DNA of 7,380 bases from Planctomycetota bacterium (GCA_021838985.1 JAKCCC010000082.1:1-7380), one strand, 5' to 3'; shown: positions 1 to 6,934, counted from the stretch's first letter. A program made the numbers and translations. Notes: generated from the sequence alone by a model not told the origin.

Positions 1-1404
1 GATAAAACTATTAAAGGAAACTTCTTCCGTCGGTAAAGCGGCGAGATTGTTCATGGCTCCGCCGCTGAATCTCACGCCGCCGGCATTTTCTTGGACGGCC
101 AACCTGAAACCATGGTTGAAATTATCCGCCTCCACCTGGCCGGCCTGGCCGCCGGGCGCCCATTCCTCGGGCTGAGCCAATAAGCCGACGCCCAGGGTGA
201 CATGGCGCACCGTAGCCATCGGGCCGGGTCGTGCGGCGATGGCGTAATGCAGATGGATGGGAAAGGAGTGGCTATATGTCGAAGCCGTGCGATAGCCCAA
301 AGCCCAGCGCGAATGCTGCACCTGCACCACTTGGCCTGCACCAGCCGCAAACGCCTGGCCCTGCACGGAAAGATAGCGTTTCTTTTCGGCATCAACGGCG
401 CCGAAGCAATCCCAGGCGATGGGTGCGGCGAAACGCTTGGGGAATTGACGCCGACGCAACTCCGTCCAGGCGTCCGTCGGCAGGTGATAATCGCAACTGA
501 TCAGCCAGGCGATGTTGGCCCAGTTGAAAGGCAGATTACGGCCATGGTGGAAGTGGACGCCCGGTTGATTTTCATCGAGCAGCGCCACCATCGAACGATC
601 CCGTGACACGCCCACATAGCAAAACAGGGCGCGCAGCAGCGACACTTGGCCAAGGATATCGACCCGATAGGCCCGACTATACGGACCACAGGGCGCATTC
701 AGCCGCGGATGATACAACGCCAACAACTCCCGCCAGAGCTTCAACTGCGCTTCCAGGGCGAAACGGCGAATTTTCGGATCGCGGCTGTCCCGCACGGTCT
801 TGGCCAGCGCCATCAGTGAAACCGCCGAATACGTCGGAGAGTTCCATTCGGAAAAGACCGCGTCGCGTTGGGCGTAGCTGTCCACCAGCAGCATGGCGTT
901 AAAACCGATCTGCCGCAGACGTTCGGCGCTATAAACTTCCGGAATCAGGTGATGTTCGACCTCGAACTGGTAGCCATCGAGCGTCTGGCCGGCGCAGGCA
1001 AGAAAATAGGAATACATGCAACTGAAATTGTGGTTGCCGCCGGCGGCGAAACGATGTTCCAGCGCGCTGGCCAGATGGCTGCGGCACATAGCGCGCAGAT
1101 GATCGCGCACCGCAGGGGAAAGGCGATCGGGATACGCCATCAGCAGATCGATGGCGGCGACAGGCTCAAAGCCATTGTCGTCGATCGGCGTGGCACGGAT
1201 GATCGCTTCAGCCAACTGCCGGTCGCGCGACCGGGCTTGTTGCAGCAGGCTGGTACAGGCCCAGAGCCGCTCACGGCTATCGGGTTGCTGGCCGGGATAA
1301 ACGAACCCGCCCTGGGCGTCATACCATTGATGCAGCCGTTGGCAATGGGCCTGCACGAATTCTTCGCGAACCTTCTCTTGACCGCGGCGAACAAATTGTG
1401 GCAT
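1..1404 (-). CDS. Uncharacterised (alpha/alpha)-toroid-like protein, possibly glycan-active; C-terminus cut by window edge
   Basis: The frame is open for 468 codons from the ATG at 1404 to the window edge, so the C-terminus is missing. About the first 310 residues are helix-rich and carry spaced motifs: GGNHNFSCMYSYFLA (122-136), FSEWNSPTYSAVSLMALAK (184-202), CGPYSRAY (239-246) and HFHHGRNLPFNWANIAWL (284-301). From about 340 the sequence turns strand-rich (RYLSVQGQAF, SRWALGYRTAS, HSFPIHLHYAIA). An (alpha/alpha) toroid followed by a beta-sandwich is the layout of heparinase II/III-type lyases and related glycan enzymes. The E(W/Y)NSPTY signature is one I associate with uncharacterised proteins of this shape; catalysis is not shown. 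There is no signal peptide. The ATG was chosen because an in-frame GTG at 1434 has no better ribosome site; the only purine-rich stretch (GAGGTAG) lies rather far upstream of the ATG. The gene follows the large Tat protein by 111 bp, suggesting cotranscription. The gene is real with high confidence; function is low confidence. Confidence 0.85.
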   Translation of the reverse strand, partial: MPQFVRRGQEKVREEFVQAHCQRLHQWYDAQGGFVYPGQQPDSRERLWACTSLLQQARSRDRQLAEAIIRATPIDDNGFEPVAAIDLLMAYPDRLSPAVRDHLRAMCRSHLASALEHRFAAGGNHNFSCMYSYFLACAGQTLDGYQFEVEHHLIPEVYSAERLRQIGFNAMLLVDSYAQRDAVFSEWNSPTYSAVSLMALAKTVRDSRDPKIRRFALEAQLKLWRELLALYHPRLNAPCGPYSRAYRVDILGQVSLLRALFCYVGVSRDRSMVALLDENQPGVHFHHGRNLPFNWANIAWLISCDYHLPTDAWTELRRRQFPKRFAAPIAWDCFGAVDAEKKRYLSVQGQAFAAGAGQVVQVQHSRWALGYRTASTYSHSFPIHLHYAIAARPGPMATVRHVTLGVGLLAQPEEWAPGGQAGQVEADNFNHGFRLAVQENAGGVRFSGGAMNNLAALPTEEVSFNSFI

Positions 1405-1515
1405 GAAAGTATTCCGTATACTACCTCGCCCCACCGGTCCGTGCAGGTTGGCGGCGTGACACTCAACGCCTGAGCTGTTGCTGACGCTCCGGGCTCCGAA
1501 CTTCAAAACGCAAAG
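1405..1515 (-). other. Short intergenic spacer between the two cotranscribed genes
   Basis: This 111-bp spacer separates the TAG of the large Tat protein gene from the ATG of the toroid-like gene. It has no stop codon in the frame shared by both genes, so the two coding regions are separated in frame by a single TAG and 37 open codons. A 5-bp stem with an 8-nt loop (GGCGT...ACGCC, 1453-1470) is present but lacks a T tract, so I do not call a terminator. I see no promoter that I can support. Confidence 0.5.
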
Positions 1516-4500
1516 CTATGATTCCACCACCCGATATTCACCCGGCTGCAGGGTGATTTTTGTGTCCGGGAAAATAAATCCCGGCAAATCCATGGCTTTA
1601 TGCAGCAGGCTGGTGATCGGCTGGTCCGTCGGATTATTCACCGAAACGCGCCACTGGGCTGGCTGGTCCCGCAGGTGCATCACCCCAATGAACAAATCTT
1701 GACCCGCCGCGTCGGCGATAACCGGATGACCCGCCACCATGTGCGTGACCTCAGCCCGATCCACGTACATCGGCACGTAGGCGTAGCCCAGCTGATCCAC
1801 GCCCAGGGCGCGGTAGCGGTTTTCGCCCGTACCGTAATGGCCCAACACGTAACCGTTCTTCTGGAACAATCCGGCGCTCCACCGGCGATGCAAGCCTCTA
1901 ACCCGCAGCGGCAGCGTCAGGTTGGTTTTCCAGGAGGGCTTGGGCGCCAGCACTTCCACCGCCCCATCCGCCGCGGCGCATTCGATGAAGCCCGGTGAAG
2001 CCACCCGCTGGCCACGCAGCACTTTCATCCCCTCCGGCTGGTGCAGATAAGCCAGCAGCCGCGTGACGTCCGTTTGGTTTTTCAATCCGATGTTCACCGG
2101 CACCCCCAGCGAGAATAACTCAAAGCTATAACGCTCGCCGGCCTGGACCCGCTTACCAGCCATATCGGCCGCGATGGTTATCAGGGGATACTCCGCCCGC
2201 AGTTGAACCGGCTGCTGCCGGACCACGAAGATATGGCTGCAGGCCGTCTGGGGACTGTACAAGGCAAACCAGTCGCCCGGCGCCAGATGGAACAGGCCGC
2301 TCGGACTTTGCGCGCCCGGAAAATAATGCACCTCCTGCCGCACCACATCCGGGGCTTTCCCCAGCACCAACCGCACCGGCTTGACGCCCGGGGAAAGCCA
2401 ATAATCATTTTGCAGCAGCGTCAATTGCTGGACCGTATAGTCCCGCTTGAAGCGAACCTCCGAACGGAACAGGCAGGCGTTGATCCCTTCGCGCACCCCC
2501 GGCGCCGCCCAACCGGTCTGAGGCACGCCCACTGTCGGCGGCAGGCATTCCCAATACCGCAGGGTAAACTCCATCAACTTCCCCGGCCCCGCCAACGGGC
2601 CAAAAGTGTTCCAGGGATTCAGCACCTGCAGCACGCTGTCGGCAAATACCCGATCCTGCCGCGAAGCCAACCCCGCCGAGCCCTCATCGGCATAATCTAA
2701 CAGCGGCGTGTTCTCGAACCGGCTGCCCACTTCCTGGCCCTGGTCCGTCACCAGCGTCGGCCGACTCTCGCCGAAGGCCACCAGCGGGATCGACGGCGGC
2801 GGGCCGCCATCCCAGGTAACTCCCGCAATGTCCTGTGGCAACGGCTCCGCCCGGGTGACGACCATGGGATTCGGCCCGTGGGCAAACACAATGTATTCGC
2901 TGTAGGAATTGACGTGATCGGAGCAAAATGCCGGCGCCAGCGTACCGTCCTTCCAACAGCGACGCGCGAAGCTGATCGCTTTGCCGCCTTTCCCATCCGT
3001 GGCGATCAGCACCAAGTCGCGCTGGTTGCTGGCGTTCAAGACCAAGGTTTGGCTGAAGGTTTTCGCGCCATTCGGTAGAAAGCGGCGGAACAATTCCGGG
3101 CCGTTGTAAAGGGCAATTTCTTTCAGTCCCGCCGCAGCGCTTACTTCGAGGCGCGACACCATTATGTTCGGCAGGGTGACGAATTCCTCCGCTCCCAGCG
3201 TCCAGACGCGGTACGTTTCCGGCCACGCGTGAATGATGGGGCCGTCCGAGGGAAACGTATTGTAGGAGGTGTACTGATCGGCCCACCAGAGACCATAATA
3301 AAAAATTTTCCGAACCGAGGGTTTAGGCACATACCACGGCGCCTGGACGTAGGTAAGGGCGTGCCCACGTGCCACCTCCCGTTCCAGTTCCGCCGGCGAA
3401 CGGACCTCGTTGAAGGAAACCGGCGCCGGTGGAATGGTGCATGCGGCGCAGGTCAGATAATCCGCCGTATTATCCTCCACCAGACGGCCGTTCCGGTAAT
3501 ATTGGATCGCCGCCATCGCATAGACCCGCAAATCCGAGATGCGCATCAGCTGGGAATGGCCGGAGAAATGATAGTAACCGTGGTTGCCTTTAACCTCGTC
3601 CCATGAGTAGAGCATCCAGTTGAACGAGGGCCCGTTGTAGCCGGTGAACTGGCCATCTTTATTCCGCGGTTGTAAGTCCAGCAGCGTTTTATTCGGCCCG
3701 GTAAGTACTTGTGCCGGCGGCCAGGGATCATTGCCTTCGGCCACGGGTCCAAAGAAAAACATATGGTCGCCGGTATTGGCGTCGATGGTGTAACCGGGCA
3801 GCAGGGTGATGCCATCGTCTGAGAGTCGTTGGCAGTCCGCTTTGAGCCGGGCCCACTTTTCGCGCGTGAGTTGGTCGAAATCCTCCAGGAACACGATGAA
3901 TTGCAAATCCGCCTTTTTCGCCGCTTGCGCATATTGCGCGACCGTTCCAGAACCGGAACTGTAGGCGGTTTTCGCACCGATGAGGCCGCGAAAGACTGGC
4001 GCAAAACGCGGCGGTTGATGCCACTGCGCCAGCTTGGCTTGCCAGTACGCTTGGCCATATTCGTATGGCTTACGGGCAGCCGGCAGCAGATTGGGCGCCA
4101 CCAGTGTTTCGCGGCCGGTCACATAGCCGCCCACCGACTTGTGTTTCAGCGAGGGTTCCGCCAGCCACCGCCAGATATTCTCCAGCAGCCGCCCAAAATC
4201 GCTTGGCTTGCCGCCAAAGCCCCGCGTGAGCACCTGCCGATCAAATATCCATTTCACCCCCGAACCGACCGAATACTGCGGCCATTGATTCACCAACGCG
4301 ATCCGCCCCGCCTGATATGGGCGTATCGCCAACCACGCTGGCGATGACACGGGCGCCGGCCGCGCAAACGCATGCGGCGGCAATTCATATTGGCTGAGCT
4401 TCTTTAAATCCTCCGGCTGCGAGTGCGCCGTCGCCGACGCCCTTACAACCACCTGCCAGTTGCCATCCACCACGATCGGCCCCGTATCCGCGGCGTAATA

Positions 4501-5109
4501 GTGCGGGGACGTCGGATACCAAATGCCCCGGATGCCTTCGCTCACCGGGGAGTGCGGGATCTGATCCGTGTAGGCCAGCGGCACATTCGGGGCGTGGAGT
4601 AGATAGCCTTGCTTGGTCGGATCGGTTTCCACAATGGTTTCCAGCGGCAGCCGGGCGCCCCACGGACCGGTTAAGCCCGCCAGCTTTTGCCGAACCATGT
4701 TCTGTTCCATCGGCATCAGGAACACCCCGCCGCCGGCCGCCACATAGCGATCGATCAGCTGGACAAAGTTTCGCACGCGCGCCGGGGATGACGGTTGGTT
4801 TTCCAACGTGACCGCATAACTGTCCGGCGTTATGTATAACACCAGCACGTTGTATTGCCGGATACGCGGCCCAGTGATCTCGCCGAGATGGTTGGTGTAA
4901 TCCACCTCGAAGCCCTGGGCGTGCAATTCTTGCAGATACTCCAAGTCAATCCAGCCCGCGCCCAATCCCTGCGGCGAGCAGAACAGAATCGAAAGCCGCC
5001 GCGGCGCGGCGGCACGGGCCAGCCGCACGGCGCCCCGGCCCAACGTCGCGCCACCGGCCAAAACCGAAGCCTTCAAAAACGTCCGACGCCGCATTCCACG
5101 TTCAGCCAT
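1516..5109 (-). CDS. Large Tat-exported protein: ThuA/GATase1-like domain, degenerate PHP-like domain, beta-rich C-terminus; function unknown
   Basis: The product is 1197 residues. Residues 7-13 (RRRTFLK) followed by a small-residue hydrophobic stretch and ARAAA form a twin-arginine signal peptide, so export is expected. Residues ~39-275 resemble a ThuA/class I amidotransferase-like flavodoxin fold: RLSILFCSPQG, a YNVLVLYITPD strand, and RYVAAGGGVFLMPME, where no nucleophile Cys occurs at the elbow. It ends in a linker (RLLENIWRWLAEPSL) like those seen after such domains. Residues ~373-640 align by eye with PHP metallohydrolases, but the HxH motif reads GAK and the DH motif reads DF. The strand pattern after it (LKEIALYNGPELFRRF, ALVLIATDGKGGKAISFARR-like) also fits PHP proteins. 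Residues ~740-1197 are strand-rich and unrecognised. I chose ATG 5109 over GTG 5124 because GAGGAGG sits 6 nt before it and overlaps the GTG. A non-catalytic binding or scaffold role is inferred only. Confidence 0.9.
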   Translation of the reverse strand: MAERGMRRRTFLKASVLAGGATLGRGAVRLARAAAPRRLSILFCSPQGLGAGWIDLEYLQELHAQGFEVDYTNHLGEITGPRIRQYNVLVLYITPDSYAVTLENQPSSPARVRNFVQLIDRYVAAGGGVFLMPMEQNMVRQKLAGLTGPWGARLPLETIVETDPTKQGYLLHAPNVPLAYTDQIPHSPVSEGIRGIWYPTSPHYYAADTGPIVVDGNWQVVVRASATAHSQPEDLKKLSQYELPPHAFARPAPVSSPAWLAIRPYQAGRIALVNQWPQYSVGSGVKWIFDRQVLTRGFGGKPSDFGRLLENIWRWLAEPSLKHKSVGGYVTGRETLVAPNLLPAARKPYEYGQAYWQAKLAQWHQPPRFAPVFRGLIGAKTAYSSGSGTVAQYAQAAKKADLQFIVFLEDFDQLTREKWARLKADCQRLSDDGITLLPGYTIDANTGDHMFFFGPVAEGNDPWPPAQVLTGPNKTLLDLQPRNKDGQFTGYNGPSFNWMLYSWDEVKGNHGYYHFSGHSQLMRISDLRVYAMAAIQYYRNGRLVEDNTADYLTCAACTIPPAPVSFNEVRSPAELEREVARGHALTYVQAPWYVPKPSVRKIFYYGLWWADQYTSYNTFPSDGPIIHAWPETYRVWTLGAEEFVTLPNIMVSRLEVSAAAGLKEIALYNGPELFRRFLPNGAKTFSQTLVLNASNQRDLVLIATDGKGGKAISFARRCWKDGTLAPAFCSDHVNSYSEYIVFAHGPNPMVVTRAEPLPQDIAGVTWDGGPPPSIPLVAFGESRPTLVTDQGQEVGSRFENTPLLDYADEGSAGLASRQDRVFADSVLQVLNPWNTFGPLAGPGKLMEFTLRYWECLPPTVGVPQTGWAAPGVREGINACLFRSEVRFKRDYTVQQLTLLQNDYWLSPGVKPVRLVLGKAPDVVRQEVHYFPGAQSPSGLFHLAPGDWFALYSPQTACSHIFVVRQQPVQLRAEYPLITIAADMAGKRVQAGERYSFELFSLGVPVNIGLKNQTDVTRLLAYLHQPEGMKVLRGQRVASPGFIECAAADGAVEVLAPKPSWKTNLTLPLRVRGLHRRWSAGLFQKNGYVLGHYGTGENRYRALGVDQLGYAYVPMYVDRAEVTHMVAGHPVIADAAGQDLFIGVMHLRDQPAQWRVSVNNPTDQPITSLLHKAMDLPGFIFPDTKITLQPGEYRVVES

Positions 5110-5115
5110 CGCCAG

Positions 5116-5122
5116 CCTCCTC
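5116..5122 (-). promoter_or_regulatory. Strong Shine-Dalgarno that fixes the start of the large Tat protein
   Basis: On the minus strand the sequence is GAGGAGG, then 6 nt (CTGGCG), then ATG at 5109. An upstream in-frame GTG (5124-5122) overlaps this site and would add only RRLA and the current Met, so the ATG is the better start. It also places the twin-arginine motif at residue 7, a usual position. Confidence 0.85.
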
Positions 5123-5166
5123 ACACGAGCACCTGTATTTCATCGCCCCGAGCCTGAGCGCGGGGG

Positions 5167-5202
5167 TTCGGATCTTCGAACTTTGATTTCCGATTTTCGA
5201 TC
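5167..5202. repeat. AT-rich patch with repeated (C)GATTT-type units
   Basis: In an otherwise GC-rich gap, this 36-bp stretch contains TTCGGATCTTCGAACTTTG followed by repeated GATTTCC/GATTTTC/GATC units spaced 7-8 bp apart, and the palindrome TTCGAA. Short TCGAAATC-like runs of this kind recur between genes of many Verrucomicrobiota and Planctomycetota, in my recollection. It could be a repeat remnant, or simply the low-melting part of a promoter region. Confidence 0.35.
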
Positions 5203-5292
5203 AACCGCATCCGGCCCCGAATGTCGCAGCTCAAGCACCGGGCTTCCGCTCGGCGAAGGCAAAGGTGGCCTCCACACTTGCCTCCGCGCCAG

Positions 5293-5312
5293 GCCCGGCG
5301 CCCTCGACGGCA
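5293..5312. repeat. Decayed copy of the 20-bp palindrome, inverted relative to the upstream copies
   Basis: The 13-nt core CGCCCTCGACGGC (5299-5311) is identical to the complement of the perfect palindromes at 6779 and 6872; over the full 20-bp unit I count 16 matches. The other arm is damaged, so it would no longer fold as an 8-bp stem. Its presence about 1.4 kb away from the cluster suggests a dispersed repeat family and not only a local tandem array. Confidence 0.45.
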
Positions 5313-5374
5313 ATCGCCTTTCCGGAGTCACCTTCCCAACGCCAGGAAGGCGGATGTCACCTTCTCCCCGCACT

Positions 5375-6706
5375 TCACCACACGTCCGCGCTGTAACCCT
5401 GCTGGGTGATGTTGGCGTTCACCGTCCGCACGGGTGCCATGCAAGTGTCAAAAGGAGCGGCCAAGGTTTGCAGTTCCGGGGCGTTCATGCTGTAGGTGGC
5501 CGCGCCGGGCGGCGATGGGCCGGGCGAAGTTGCGGCGTTCGTCATACCCACCTGGCTGGTGTCCGTGGTTCCGTTGACCACCCCAAGCCCGCTATGCCAC
5601 GTGAAAATATTGTCACCGTTCTGGCCCACGTAAGGGGAAATTTCCCACGTCACGTGCCCGTCACCGAACCCCACGTTCTGGCCGTCACCGGCATGATTGC
5701 CGGAATTGTAGATGTAGGGGCCGTAGGTATTGGCTGTGGGCAACGTGGTGGTGATGCGCTCAAAGACACCCGTTGCGTAAGTGCTGGTGGAATCATCAAG
5801 TGGCGCCATGTCGCTGACCAGAGGGACTTCGGTATTGGCGCCGGTGGTGGTCCACCACTGGCCGGGGCTGGCGCCAAGCGAACCGTTCTGCCACGGCCAC
5901 GGGAAAGCGACCGAATAGCTTAGACCGTAGCCGTCGGTGGCGTAGCGTAGGTTGGGTAGCTGGGTGGGGTCGGTAAAGCTTATGAAATAGTAGGACTGGC
6001 TCCCGTTGTTGTAATATTCCAGCGACGGCCCCTGGACGATGTCATCGGATGGGCACACAAAACTTGCCGGAGTGCTGTAGCCCTGCAGAACCAGAAGCCA
6101 CATGCTGATGGCCGGCGCCGGCTTGCCCCAGTAGGGATTCTCATACCACACCTGCACCGCCGCCTGGGCGCTGGGGGGTACGTATTCGTCGAACAGGCTG
6201 GTGCCGGCCGGGTTTCTCGGCCGCAAGACGTTGTCGGCCTCGGCAAACTGCGTTATCCCCGCCTGGGAGCTGACCGCCGGGAACATTCCGTCACTGCTTT
6301 GAGCATACGTCAGCATCGACTGGATGATCCCGCGGATATTGGCCATGCACACCGCCCGGTTGGCCAGTTCCCGGGCTTTGGCCAACGCTGGCAGCAGGAT
6401 TGAAACAAGAATCGCGATGATCGAGATCACCACCAGCAGCTCGATCAGGGTAAACGCCGCCGCCGCTTTGAAGCGGGCTTTCCACGACCGGAAACCGCAC
6501 GGGTCCAATGCCATCTGGAAGCCCGTCAGCACCCCGAGCGCCTCGCCGATGGAAAAGACCCCGATGACGAACGCCGTAAGCCCCACGCTCAAAATGGCGC
6601 CCATCCCTGCAATCACTTTCTCCGTCGCCAGCCCCACGCTCTCGGCCAATACGCTGGCCAGTCGAAGACTCGCCACGGCGAGCTTGATACCTTCTCGCAC
6701 TTTCAT
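5375..6706 (-). CDS. Pseudopilin-like protein (type II secretion/type IV pilin N-terminal domain) with an N-terminal extension
   Basis: The 443-residue product has the type IV prepilin signature at 84-100: [17 protein letters not shown], with Glu at mature position 5, followed by [23 protein letters not shown]. The residue before the cleavage site is Ala in place of Gly, common in PVC pseudopilins. Further on come a CPSD motif (218-221) and a [15 protein letters not shown] box (340-354) with GDNIFT, typical of the large PVC pseudopilin family (H-X9-DG type, here with ten residues between His and Asp-Gly). Such proteins are processed by prepilin peptidase and sit in the inner membrane or a pseudopilus. 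I chose ATG 6706 because CAGGAG lies 6 nt upstream. This gives an odd 80-residue leader with a hydrophobic segment (~31-63). ATG 6514 would give a usual leader of about 20 residues (379 aa) but has no good ribosome site. A third start, ATG 6832, lies on a duplicated block. Confidence 0.85.
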   Translation of the reverse strand: MKVREGIKLAVASLRLASVLAESVGLATEKVIAGMGAILSVGLTAFVIGVFSIGEALGVLTGFQMALDPCGFRSWKARFKAAAAFTLIELLVVISIIAILVSILLPALAKARELANRAVCMANIRGIIQSMLTYAQSSDGMFPAVSSQAGITQFAEADNVLRPRNPAGTSLFDEYVPPSAQAAVQVWYENPYWGKPAPAISMWLLVLQGYSTPASFVCPSDDIVQGPSLEYYNNGSQSYYFISFTDPTQLPNLRYATDGYGLSYSVAFPWPWQNGSLGASPGQWWTTTGANTEVPLVSDMAPLDDSTSTYATGVFERITTTLPTANTYGPYIYNSGNHAGDGQNVGFGDGHVTWEISPYVGQNGDNIFTWHSGLGVVNGTTDTSQVGMTNAATSPGPSPPGAATYSMNAPELQTLAAPFDTCMAPVRTVNANITQQGYSADVW

Positions 6707-6712
6707 CGGAAA

Positions 6713-6718
6713 CTCCTG
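6713..6718 (-). promoter_or_regulatory. Shine-Dalgarno for the preferred pseudopilin start (ATG 6706)
   Basis: On the minus strand CAGGAG is followed by TTTCCG and ATG, a 6-nt spacing. An identical site exists 126 bp upstream as part of a duplicated block. Confidence 0.65.
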
Positions 6719-6745
6719 TAAAAAAGGGGCCAGAATCTTTAGGCC

Positions 6746-6765
6746 AGCCGTCGAGGGCGTCGGCT
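6746..6765. repeat. REP-like palindrome, copy 1 (one arm mismatch)
   Basis: AGCCGTCGAGGGCGTCGGCT: an 8-bp stem with one mismatch around an AGGG loop, followed by CTAC. It lies inside direct repeat unit A. The mismatch is one of the differences from copies 2 and 3. Confidence 0.75.
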
Positions 6766-6778
6766 CTACGGGGACACC

Positions 6779-6798
6779 AGCCGTCGAGGGCGACGGCT
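6779..6798. repeat. REP-like palindrome, copy 2 (perfect)
   Basis: AGCCGTCGAGGGCGACGGCT: a perfect 8-bp stem around AGGG, followed by CTAC as in the other copies. This copy lies between the two 75-bp blocks and not inside either, so the palindrome was inserted or copied independently of the larger duplication. Confidence 0.8.
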
Positions 6799-6838
6799 CT
6801 ACATGGGAATTGAGGCCTTTTCGCACTTCCATGGGAAA

Positions 6839-6844
6839 CTCCTG
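6839..6844 (-). promoter_or_regulatory. Duplicate Shine-Dalgarno in front of an in-frame alternative start (ATG 6832)
   Basis: CAGGAG followed by TTTCCC and ATG, then MEVRKG, mirrors MKVREG at the downstream start. Because the offset is 126 bp (42 codons), translation from here stays in frame and would make a 485-residue product reading through two palindromes. I regard it as a copy of the gene start rather than the main start, but both could be used. Confidence 0.45.
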
Positions 6845-6871
6845 TAAAAAAGGGACCAGAATCTTTAGGCC

Positions 6872-6891
6872 AGCCGTCGAGGGCGACGGCT
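6872..6891. repeat. REP-like palindrome, copy 3 (perfect)
   Basis: The sequence is identical to copy 2 over all 20 bp, again followed by CTAC. It forms the end of direct repeat unit B and overlaps the first unit of an 18-bp tandem repeat. Confidence 0.8.
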
Positions 6892-6934
6892 CTACAGGGC
6901 GCGACGACGCTACAGAGCGCGACGGCGCCACAGG
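6881..6934. repeat. Three 18-bp tandem repeats growing out of the palindrome arm
   Basis: Units at 6881, 6899 and 6917 share the pattern GSGCGACGRCKCYACAGR. Units 1 and 2 match at 14 of 18 positions and units 2 and 3 at 15 of 18. Unit 1 is the right arm of palindrome copy 3 plus CTACAGG, so the tandem looks derived from the palindrome. The 18-bp period keeps the reading frame on both strands. Confidence 0.6.

Larger units (their letters stand above)
5110..5374. other. Intergenic region between the pseudopilin and the Tat protein gene
   Basis: This 265-bp gap holds the ribosome site of the large gene, an AT-rich patch at 5167-5202 and a decayed copy of the palindrome found upstream of the pseudopilin (5293-5312). 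A minus-strand reading frame at 5140-5373 starts just after the pseudopilin stop, but its composition (arginine/proline/serine-rich, running through repeats) does not look like a protein. I see no hairpin followed by a T tract and so no clear intrinsic terminator for the pseudopilin. The promoter of the Tat protein gene would be expected here, but no -35/-10 pair is convincing. Confidence 0.5.
6695..6769. repeat. Direct repeat unit A (75 bp): gene start, ribosome site and palindrome
   Basis: This block matches 6821-6895 at 71 of 75 positions, at an offset of 126 bp; the differences fall at 6703, 6707, and one each in the GGGGCC/GGGACC and GCGTCGG/GCGACGG positions. On the minus strand it reads palindrome, GGCCTAAAGATTCTGG, a T6 run, CAGGAG, ATG and the first codons of the pseudopilin. 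Confidence 0.85.
6821..6895. repeat. Direct repeat unit B (75 bp), upstream copy
   Basis: This is the second copy of the 75-bp block, carrying its own ribosome site, ATG at 6832 and palindrome. The close similarity to the copy at 6695-6769 (four differences) points to a fairly recent duplication or to maintenance by conversion. Confidence 0.85.

Noticed and set aside
868..1473. 201-residue plus-strand frame
   Set aside because: It is antisense to the toroid-like gene, whose minus-strand frame is open for 468 codons with conserved-looking motifs; long shadow frames are expected at this GC content.
5140..5373. 77-residue minus-strand frame just after the pseudopilin stop
   Set aside because: Its composition is arginine/proline/serine-rich and it reads through repeat remnants; there is no ribosome site or recognisable motif.
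6719..6745. Terminator or attenuator made of GGCC-N10-GGCC followed by T6 before the pseudopilin ribosome site
   Set aside because: The stem is only 4 bp, and the stronger palindrome is separated from the T run by about 20 nt; in the other copy the stem is weakened by a GGTC arm.
6695..6934. CRISPR array
   Set aside because: Repeats are of unequal type, spacing is irregular, no unique spacers of constant length exist, and no cas genes are present.
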